From positions 3,057,959 to 3,121,958 of the forward strand of contig OX465115.1 in NCBI GenBank assembly GCA_949987565.1: a stretch of 64,000 bases of DNA, in the 5' to 3' direction. The notes beneath the pieces were generated by a model, which saw nothing but the letters and a program-made list of their open reading frames with translations, was not told where the DNA came from and searched no databases. Origin of the DNA: Luidia sarsii. Taxonomy: Eukaryota; Echinodermata; Asteroidea; Paxillosida; Luidiidae. Of the stretch, positions 24,818 through 34,322 are shown in pieces; the stretch's first letter is position 1, and each line of letters starts with the position of its first letter. The position numbers and the translations under genes are program-made.

Positions 24818-25081
24818 TAGAGTCCCTATATACATAATACAGAGAGTGCTGACGACTTAGATTTGAACTTCATTTTGTTTCCATCGTTCGGTACGGCGTG
24901 GGGTTCGCAAATCAAATGTTTCAGATCATGTTTGACAATCATTTCACTAAAGCAGATCCCCTGCCGGTGACTACTCAGTGGGCATGCCGCGAACCCCACG
25001 TCGTACAGCACACTGAAAACAAAATGGCGTCCAAATTTAAGTTGTCGGTACTAGCTCTGTATAATTATGGACTCAAGCGCT
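24818..25081. mobile_element. MITE with long imperfect inverted repeats
   Basis: The left half (AGAGTCCCTATATACATAAT, CATTTTGTTT, TACGGCGTGGGGTTCGC) is mirrored on the right (GCGAACCCCACGTCGTAC, AAACAAAATGGCGTCC, ATAATTATGGACTC). Each arm is about 100 bp around a spacer. It lies about 120 bp downstream of ApeC gene 1. Confidence 0.7.
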
Positions 25082-25199
25082 CTAAAATAAAGATCTGATC
25101 TTGGCTTGGCATAATAATTGTTGGCGCGGGCAGGTCGGCGAATTACAGCCGTGACCCTTGAAGTCTTTATGCAATTTGACTCAACCGCTATAGCTTTTC

Positions 25200-28100
25200 T
25201 TAAACCTTATTGTAGAAACAATAAAATAGCTTTCCAATCCACTGGTGAGAGCTATCGTACGGGTGAATGCCATTGTTGTAGCCTTCCTCGGTACCATCAT
25301 TTTCATCCCAATTGAACCACTCTCGTGTGACGTCCATGCCCTGCACCTTCTGGCACTGATCGGTGTATGGGAACAGGTAGAACGGGCTGTGTGACGGCAA
25401 GGTGATCGGTGCAGATGCATCACCGTCGGTCATGCAGCAGAAGTGGATCTTGGTGTCCTGGTCGTAGACTCCCGATGGCACGGTGCCATTGACGCTGTTA
25501 CCGTTGTTTGTATTCTCGTCATCCCAGTAAATGGAACCAGATGACATACCTAGGCGATAATTTTGAAAGAATTGTAATGAAGTGTTACTGCTCGTAAATA
25601 AATGGAGTAAATAACATAATTACTTAGAACCACTTTTGTCAACACATAAAAACTACATAATGCGTATTGCTGCCAATTAATTGTGACAATATAATGACTG
25701 AAATGTCCTGTGACCTGTATCAACTTTAAAGTCAACAACTTTGCAACATTGCCGCCTCCCGCCTCGTCATAACCTTTACTTGCATAACTCAGGTCACTTA
25801 CCACTGGAACAGTTTTGCCCGTACTTGAACACACAGTACTTCCCACTCTGCCAGACAGGATCGGTATCAGCAACACGGTCTACGGTCTTCATGCAGAAGT
25901 GCTGCCACATGTTATTTTTAGCGTACGGGCCTTTGAGGTGCAGTCCCACTGACCAGGAGTTTGACGGGTTAGTGTTCTCAGTGTCGTGGAAACGTTCTCC
26001 TGTCTTCCACTCGAAGCCAGAATCAGTCGGGCAACCGCTGGCTGGCATCGGTAAACCGTAGACTCCCAGCGGCCAGCTTGTTCCCACTAGAGTTAATAGA
26101 TAAATCGATGCAGAAATAAATCGAAGATTATAATACTTGAAATTTGATAGCTCGTGTCGGAATTGGACTTTTCCCGTACGCTTCTATAGGTCAGTGTCGA
26201 AAAGGGACAAAACATTAACGAGTTAAACGGCTTAGGAGTCTGGTGGATTCCTTAGTATATAGGCTCTGGCTCTGCTGGTAATCTGAATATGACTTTATCT
26301 GTGTTGTTTGTATGTATATAGGAGTGGTGGTGGGTTGATATCGTTGGTGTAATGTGCACAGAAATTACCTACAGGGTACACTAAGGGAAGAAGACATAAA
26401 TCATGTTCACGGTACGTCTTAGTTGGTGAATTATTCAGTGGAGGTATACCGGACTAGGGACGTGGGGAATATTTAGGAGGTTAGAAGCGTGTGCGTGTGC
26501 AACCGATACATTTTTCCCCGTTTACTTTTGACTTGACTATATTTGAATATCAAATAATCAATGCTAACATCAGAATGTACATCGCATAACATAAACGGTT
26601 GTTTACCGAAACAATTTTTTTTCGGGGGGCCCGTAAGAATTAAGGCTTGTCTGTTAAGGCTCCCTGAAGAGATAGATTAAGTTAATAGAAAAATACCGCC
26701 AGGTAAATTATCAAACGTATGATGCGGAACGATGAAATTTAAGTTTAAATTAAACGTCACTCCCCGCAATGGGCGGCAGAACCTTCGAAAAGATGGCGAC
26801 GTATACAGGAACGCAAATCAACCACTTTGGACTCTACAATTCCATGAATTTTCACTCATTGTGAACATCGTACTTGATCAGTGGCTCACAGGTAATTCTA
26901 GGATGTTTTAACACCTTATCAGATGAGCAAACTTAATGTTTTTGTTGCATTCCCCTTAAATTGCTTTGTTGTCAATGAAAACAATTTTGGTAGTTTATTT
27001 CGAGAATTACTGAACAACATACAGTGGGTTTTCAATATTCAAGGATCATTATTTTGTTAGACGTGATCAATTTTAAAACTGTGGCAAGTTCAGCGTTTAT
27101 TGTCAATAAGATTGTTGATATGTTCGTGGGTGAATTTTTTTAGAATCATCTGCAAACAATATACAAAAATAGAGTGTACAGTTAGAAAAATCGTTAGGCA
27201 AGAAGAGTAATGAAACAAAGATAGAACCATGTGGAACGCCATAGTTCAATGAGCAGGTTTGAGATAATATCTCAGTCATTAATTCATACACATTGTTTTC
27301 TCTTCTGCATACATGTATATAGCTTTCAAACCATTTTCATGACACACTGCGGACACCATGATGATATAATTTATACAATAGTAATTCATTGGTTAATTAA
27401 GTGAAGGGCATAGTAAGTTATGGAGTGTTTAGCACGAACATTGATAACGTGATAAGATGTATTTGTGTAAAAATGATGAAGGTTATACGCTTATGAACAT
27501 CTTTTCAACAATTTGGAAACGCTTGGAGGAAATGAGATTGTCTATAATTTTAAATTTTTGTCACCTTCACCAGTTTTATAGATAGGTATGACTTTAGGTG
27601 TTTTCATGTTTGTGGGAACAGTTCTTGTGATAAGAGATCGAGAGAGATTAATGATATGTCTTAAAGGATTCGAAATGCCAACAGGACCTCTTTTATTACA
27701 ACTATAGTAATTGAATCAAAGCCGTTACTTCTTTTATTGGGAAGGTTGATGATGGTATTTAGTTCTAGTATACTAACAGGTGTAAAGTATATTGAATGAA
27801 TATTTAAATAAAGAAGGTAATCCGAAAAAATAGCGTTGCATGCAAGTACAAACCATGTACATGTTTCAGATATCTTTACGCCGATATTCGAAAAGCAGTT
27901 GTTGAAATTGTTTGGCCATTTTCATATAGGATCTTCAGTAAAGTTACCATGTGAAATACCATAAGGAACCTGATTCGAAGATTTATTTTTAATTACTGAA
28001 TTGATGATTTTCCAGGTATTAATACTATAGGCCTATTTAGCTTTGTCAAACTTGTTTCTATAGACATTGGTCAAAACAATTTGTATCAGGTGTAACCAGA

Positions 28101-29065
28101 ACGACTAATTTCACTCCGTTTAGCAAGAAATTTATAGTAGAGGTTATTCTTTACCTTAATTGTTTTCGAAAGCGATTTAGTAATCCTTGGGGACTTAGCT
28201 CGTATTTGTCCTTCTTGCGAATGGTATATGTAAGCGTCATGAGGATTATTGATTGTAATTATTGATAAATCTGTGTAGGCAAGGTCAGCATAGTTGGTGT
28301 TGTATACAGAGCTCCAATCAGCGTCGCATGAAGGATCGCGAAATTTGCCCCAGTTGATTTTTGTGTAATTTACTCAACAGAAGGCCCCATGTTAATTTAA
28401 GTATCTGACCATTAAGTCTATCCCTCAGATTTTGAGACGAGAAAAGTTTACACCGGAGGGAAGGATCTGCCTCTAAAATTTTAGTGCTATTGTGGAGTAG
28501 GCCTATAATTATTGTAGGCCTACTGCTTTCTTTCGTACATCGAATATGAGTATATAATCAATAAAATAATCTTGATTATTAGGTAACATATAATTTATAG
28601 ACAAATTTTCACGCCTTCAATTCCCAGATCTTGAATGTTTCAGACGATGCTCTTTACGAGTTACATGTCGTGGTGTTCATTTCACAAAGCCTTACAATGC
28701 ATCGCCATAGGCCTATATGGTTGTGATAGGCCGTATGGTTTCTGTGCATCGCTGATTGTCTTACGGTTGATCGTAAGTTACGATGAGTTTTGTGAAATCG
28801 ACGTCTGATTTAGAAGTAAATAAACTCGTCAATTGGACAACGGAAATCACCACCCACCTTCCATGGCTTCACTCTGATGTTTCTTCTTTCCCCGGCAGTT
28901 GGCCTCGAAGTTGGCGATTGTCTTCGCCATGAGCGAGGCGAAATCATCTCCCGGCTCGGCGTGGGTCATGGCGCCGCAGGATTGCCCCCTGACAAGCAGC
29001 GAGGAAACCAAGACTGCCACAGCAAGCGGCAAAAGACCAACCAGCAGATTATTTGAGGTGCCCAT
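25200..29065 (-). CDS. Secreted ApeC-domain (apextrin-like) protein 1, 3 exons, 280 aa
   Basis: Minus-strand exons are 29065-28858, 26086-25802 and 25549-25200, all internal junctions phase 1, total 843 nt. Residues 1-~27 form a signal peptide (MGTSNNLLVGLLPLAVAVLV). The shared leader SCGAMTHAEPGDDFASLMAK with a second Cys (EANCRGKKKHQ) follows to residue 69. The ApeC domain fills 70-280: GTSWPLGVYGLPMP, GCP, WQHFCMKTVDRV, YCVFKYGQNC (exon 2), then SGSIYWDDENTNN, NGTVPSGVYDQDT, FCC, LPSHSPFYL, DQCQKVQGM (exon 3). ApeC proteins are secreted cysteine-rich proteins of marine invertebrates, and amphioxus members are reported to bind peptidoglycan. A MACPF domain, present in some apextrins, is absent. 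A degraded LINE fills intron 1. Its own TATA box is at 29177-29182. Confidence 0.92.
27090..28400 (-). mobile_element. Degraded non-LTR retrotransposon (LINE) in ApeC gene 1, intron 1
   Basis: The minus strand has recognisable reverse transcriptase pieces in broken frames. GVPHGSIFVSLLFLPNDFSN with CILFADDS at 27291-27103 corresponds to the GVPQGS...FADD catalytic block. Near 27560-27700 there is a PKVIPIYKTGEGD-like segment. Upstream (28130-28390) is sequence resembling the endonuclease-RT linker (KNNLYYKFLAKR). Frameshifts and stops throughout mean it is inactive. The Jockey/I/CR1 type cannot be decided. Confidence 0.8.
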
Positions 29066-29176
29066 CGTTAGAGAGCAGAGAGCAAGGTAATGGCTTCAAA
29101 CGTAAAAAAATAATGTTGTCAACTCGTCTGCACAGATTGTAAAGATTGAAATGATCAACGACACACGCCCTGCAGT

Positions 29177-29182
29177 TTTATA
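29177..29182 (-). promoter_or_regulatory. TATA box of ApeC gene 1
   Basis: TATAAA on the minus strand is followed at once by ACTGCAGGGCGTG. ApeC gene 2 has the same TATA-ACTGCAG-GCGT arrangement at 37441-37446 and a similar distance to the ATG (110-140 bp). This core promoter differs from the CTTATATAAG type used by the other cluster genes. Confidence 0.6.
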
Positions 29183-29721
29183 TCACGAGCCCACGGCCCA
29201 GGGAGATGTCAAGCTGTTGTTCCAGCAGCTAGGTTGGCATGGATACGGATAAACAGTCGATTTACATCGACTGTCGACGTCAGCGAGATTACACGCAATG
29301 CTAATAATATTGCAGTATAAGAACGGGCCCCGTAAGTGCCGTTTAATTAATCTGCAGCTAGGGTTGTCCCCGACGGAGGTCCTGCAAAAATTAATACAAG
29401 CCAGCGGCAAAGGATTTTGTCACAATACCTAGGCTTATCAACATTTTTGCGCGGTGAAAGTCAAGAAAAGAGAAAATGCCAGGGCCGTCTTGATAATCTG
29501 TCATCCTGTCAACCTAATAGTCTGTTTAAAGAGTGGAGGCTAAATAATTACCGTGCTGGCAATGGATTCTCAAGGTCATTTCCTGGCAGTGGTCGTGAAG
29601 TGATTTAACCAATTCCCGAACCATCGAATTAAATCATGATTAAAAATTTAAAGACTAAAATTTAATGTGGAATGACGCAATTAGCATAGCGCCGTGCACG
29701 AGTCCAATGCACGGATTCATA

Positions 29722-30152
29722 ACAATATGAACATCTAAACCGTGAAAATGGGGTTAAAATGTCATTTCGTCACTGTAATTTCATGGTGCATTTTACAGTG
29801 AATTCACCGTGAAAAGAAATTGCCTCTCTGACCTGATAAGGACATCTTCAGATCACTAAAGAGACCGTGAAAAAACCTAAATGTCTAGGGAGAAGCTCCA
29901 ACCTTAAGGGATGGCTAATTTAATTACCAGTAGGAACTGCCAGCCCACATAAAGGTACTCTATGGTGTCCTTGTACCTGTCACTCCCAGATACTTCTAAA
30001 TTGCCTCTAGCAATTCAGGAATGTGGCACACCGTGTAAACGACTTGGCTAACTGTGTGCAGTGAAATAGGGGTGAAAACACGGTGAATTTTCTTTTCACG
30101 GCTAAATGACATTTTCACCCCATTTTCACGGCTCAGATGTTCAGAGTGTTAA
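29722..30152. mobile_element. MITE with GAACATCT-ACCGTGAAAATGGGG ends
   Basis: Left ATATGAACATCTAAACCGTG and right CACGGCTCAGATGTTCAGAG are inverted, with AATGTCATTT mirrored inside. A related right end lies near 7895-7955. Non-coding. Confidence 0.65.
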
Positions 30153-30982
30153 AGGCTATAGGCCCTAGAATGAAATTCGTGGCCCATGATAAAAAGCCAC
30201 AGCGCCCTCTATGTTTATTAATGGGAATCATAATGTGCAGTGCAGTTGCATAGGCGTAATGATTTTACTGTCTACAGAAATATGATTTGAAAAAGAGCTA
30301 AAAACTCTTCTTATGTAATGTTCACAACATCATCAATACAGGAATGATTTTTAGAATTATTGTAAGCGCCTAATTTCGCTCCAAAATGTTGAAAAAAATC
30401 AATGTTCGTCCCGCCCCCAAAAATCCCCCTGTGAGCATGTGACGTCAGAGACAGACCAAAAGCAGCCGAGCGCGGCGATCGAAATGCTGAGACGATAAAG
30501 TGAGCTACTGCGCATGTGACAGTGCGGTATTTACGGCTGATAGATAATAGAGACAATGCAGGGCAACTGCAAAGCTCACGACCTCAAGGCTGACCCCCAA
30601 TTCTGTCTGTGACGTAGTACATTCGTCTCTAAAGTGGGGGGGGGGGTAACAATTTTCGGACCAAAATATAGCGTTTTTTGGGCTAAATTAATCATGTTTG
30701 GTCTCAAACTGATAGACACGTTGGGTTTTATAACAATACTGATTTATTTAACCCCAAGTTAATTTTGATTTCTGCAAACCTTTAAGCCAGTACAGATGCG
30801 TTTCGTAAAGGCCTACACGATTTTGGAGGCTGACCGGAAGGAGGGACATGCGTAAGATTTAAAGATTACAACTATGTTCGTGTGCAAAGGTTGCTTCGGA
30901 TTGATTTGTTTTTACACTGGAGAGAAGTCTTGGTCGTTTATAAGTCTGTAAAGTCCCGTGACGTGACCTTCTGCTCCAGTCT

Positions 30983-31362
30983 TTAAAGCCCCTACACAAC
31001 ATTGGTCGAGGTCAAAGAATAGCATCCATACGTTGTCTGATCCAACATGTGCATGCAATAGCACACCTGTGAACATTTCAGCTCAATCTGCCGAGCGAGT
31101 CTCGAGAATATCGTGAAAACCGCTTTATTATTTTGTTTCGCGAAAATGCAGCATTCAACGCCGTACTGTTCCGAAAAAAAGTTTAGATCTCGGTGAGACG
31201 TAAACGATTTCTTTTACTCTTTTCTCCCAAAATGCAACATTTTAGGGAGAAATATTTCAGTGCGAGGTTTCTACTATAACCATCTTTAAACTGTATAAGT
31301 TTCATGTAAATCTGTGAAAATTTCTGTTTTTCGATCTTACCAATTCTGTGTAGGGGCTTTAA
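30983..31362. mobile_element. TTAA MITE, CCCCTACACAACATTGG family, copy 1
   Basis: Starts TTAAAGCCCCTACACAACAT and ends TGTGTAGGGGCTTTAA, with TTAA at both edges. The interior has the conserved pieces GAAATATTTCAGTG-GAGGTTTCTAC and CTCGAGA-AT-GTGAAAACCGC. Five copies of this family are in the window. Confidence 0.88.
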
Positions 31363-31491
31363 GGAGACAAAAATTGACATAGGTCGGATATGGTTAGACT
31401 TCAACGTCTTCTATGCCCGAAAGTAAGAGTTCCAATGCTACAGCTACTATTGCAGCATATAACTTGGTGTTTATTCGCACATGTACTATAA

Positions 31492-31747
31492 TATGTGACC
31501 CGGCACATCATAATGAGGAAAAACCCCACTTTTGAGATTTTGAGATTTTCTAATGATGTGAAAAAGTGTACCATTAGCTTTCTAATGATATCAAAATTTC
31601 CTCCAATACATTAACTTTCTGAAAATACAAAAAAAACACGAAAATTGGTTTTTAATCGAATTGAGAAGATACTTTGACTTTAGGCGTTGTTTACTCGAAA
31701 AGTGTTTTGGTGGGATATTTCTCATGTCGCTGTGCCGGGTCACATAT
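31492..31747. mobile_element. GTGACCCGGCACA MITE, internally deleted copy
   Basis: Same ends as 3335-3802, but inverted in orientation and missing the central ~200 bp. TA flanks are present. Confidence 0.8.
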
Positions 31748-32739
31748 GTACTATAAGGTCTTTCGCACATGTACTATAAGGTCTTTCACCACCCCTGTTC
31801 ACGTTGAAAATAGCACGGGTACAACCCCCCTGTAAACTAACTCTTCCAAATTTCGAAACGGGTCAACCTTGGCGCGCCTTCAAACTACTCGACACCAGAT
31901 TTGTTGTGACGCTATACCGTCGATAGAAGATGGATGGTTAAGATAAAGGCTTTTCGGAATTCCCAATTCGTTTCTAGTAATTTCACAACCCCCACCCCAC
32001 AATCGCTATAAGGCCTACATGCCCCCCATCCCAAATGGAATAGACCTGAGGTCAATTGCCTTTTCTTCTCCACATAAAACGCGTATAAGAAATATTTGAC
32101 ATCTTGGAATGAGTCTTGTTTACCCTGGTTGTTTATTTACATAAACAATCCACGTGAATCGTAAGGTGCAACATTCGAAGGTTCAAAAGCGCAACATTTG
32201 AAGCGGGGTTCACTATCAATATAGCCATTGCAATTATTGATAGGCTTAATACCACGAAAGTATGCTAAAATTCACAAACCAGGAATACGTGAACAATTAG
32301 TGTTTCTGTTGCGGACCCTCGATAGTTTATACAAATTCTGTATTGTTGATTTACTCTATCTGCAATAATGTATTTGAGTTCAGCCTAGAAGTCTCATCTC
32401 GGTTTTACAGGCACGCCCTTGAGCCTCCTCAATAATCATTGTTATTTTCAGATGCTATGAGGTTAGTCACATTATTTCAACAAGTCAATCAAGTGTCGGT
32501 CTTATATAGCCCAACGGCAGAGAGAGCACTTGTCTGACATGAACCCTTTCTGACATTAGTCTTTGGTAAACAGGCACTGTGCACGAGCATCTAGTCTTGG
32601 CAAGGGTTTTGTACACAGTGGGATTGCCGGGTCTGTTTCTCATGATTATAATTCATTTGATAATGTACCGACTGATGAAGTCAATTCCCACAGACATTAG
32701 AAGCTTCCATAAGAATATAAACGAAGTGTCCTTAATTTT

Positions 32740-34090
32740 GCAATGTGTCCGTTAGATCCGACAGCCACCACTTTGGATCCTACAAACCAGAAAGTTCATC
32801 CAGAACACCAAATTACATGATTGGCACATTTTCACAGCGGCTACTAAATGGCCATATAATTATCCTAGCGTATTAGTACCTCCATGAACAATATCAAGAT
32901 GCATCATTTTGAAGTCTAGACTTGTAGTATAATTAATGATTTTTTTGATGAAATGAAAGAAATAACCATTTGGTGTAATGACTATACATCGATTCCTGGA
33001 AATTATTCGCTCATCTAATCTTCAACAGTAAATAGATATTATACTTAAGAAGTTCGGAATACTTTTTTATATCTTTTTGCGTCAATACATCCTATAATAC
33101 ACCAAAGTAAACATTGCACTGCATGAATCACTTTGGATCCTACAAACTAGGAAATTAAGGTCACCCAGGTCATTCTATATCTTTTTACCTTCACAACGCG
33201 TGCGAAATGACCACCAAAGTTTTAGCATAATTATTATAGTAACAAATATACATTGTTTTGAACTAAAAGGTAGTGGACCAAAGAAAAGAAAGGATGATAA
33301 TATAATTGAATGAATTACATGTGTTTTATCAAACCAAAAAATAACCATTTAGTCTGACTAGTGAATACAGAAGCAACAAATGGTTAGGTTGTAATAATTA
33401 GCTAGCGCAATCTTTAAACATACATTATAGTGATTGAAAACTTCGTTATGCATGCTCGGATCTTTATGTGTTTACCTTTTCCAGAGTATACCAAAGTAAA
33501 CATTGCACTGGATTGATAGATCAAAAGTCGAATGAAAGAATTTACAAAGGTCTTACAGTGTGACGCCGTGTGAAGGCAGCATCTGGTATGGCGTGGATAA
33601 AAATTTAAAATACACTAATGTTCAAATGGAATGGGATTTCATGAAAAGAAATTACCATATAGTCTAGTGAATACACACCAACGAAAAATGGGTATGGTTG
33701 TAATAATTGGCTCGTGCAATCTTGAGAAAAGACAATGATTGAAAACTTCGTTATACATGCTCGGATCTTTATGAGATAGCCTTTTTCAGAGTATACCAAA
33801 GTTAACATTGCGCTGGATTTTTACATCAAAAGTGGAATGAAAGAAAGTTTACTTAGCAGTAATTTACAAAGCTCTTACCGTGTGACACTCTGGGCTGGCA
33901 ATAAATCTCACCAATCCTTGACAAACTAAGTATTTCGTAATGATAATATGATACTATAATCCTTCCTAGATAAGCTAAGCCTAAAAATGAAAATTCCAAT
34001 ACCTCCATAAGTAAATTCAATAACTTGAGTGTGGTACACCTAACATTGATCGTACACCTAACACTGGGATCGGGACAGAGCCCTCATACC
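32740..34090. repeat. Degenerate tandem repeats downstream of ApeC gene 2, flank shared with ApeC gene 3
   Basis: The motif order ACCAAAGTAAACATTGCACTG - GATTGATAGATCAAAAGT - GAATGAAAGAA - TTACAAAG-TCTTAC - GTGTGACGC recurs at about 33095, 33490 and 33795. 33890-34090 then matches 39460-39630, the 3' flank of ApeC gene 3 (TTGAGTGT-GTACACCTAACA, TGATCGTAC, ATCGGGACAG-GCCCTC). This shows that the two genes were duplicated with their 3' flanks. Confidence 0.6.
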
Positions 34091-34322
34091 ACCAATGATG
34101 TTTACAACTACAATAATAATAATAAGTAATCCTTATAATGATTTTCTTGTTAGGCGTCTTAATACGAACTTAATACGAACTCAATTTTCCAATGGAATGG
34201 GATTTCATATCGTGTGTCGCTTTAACGGCGGCCTGGATAAAAGTGTTTTGTCGGGAACAGGGAACATTTTTATTTCAGGCACAGTTTTCAGTCCATTTGA
34301 CACAAACCCATTAACGCAGGTC

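Larger units (their letters stand above)
19571..25199. other. Gene-poor stretch between NIP7 and the ApeC cluster
   Basis: No spliced gene can be assembled. It includes the repeat and SINE piece at 19745-20065, NIP7 3' UTR candidates with AATAAA at about 20312, and a CTCGT microsatellite near 21086. It also has the GGCTCTG tract (21240-21385), a dispersed repeat (21640-21800), degenerate AT repeats (23800-24490) and a MITE (24818-25081). 20070-21050 and 22360-23790 show nothing recognisable. An open stretch at 22036-22410 lacks homology or codon bias that I can see. Confidence 0.5.
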
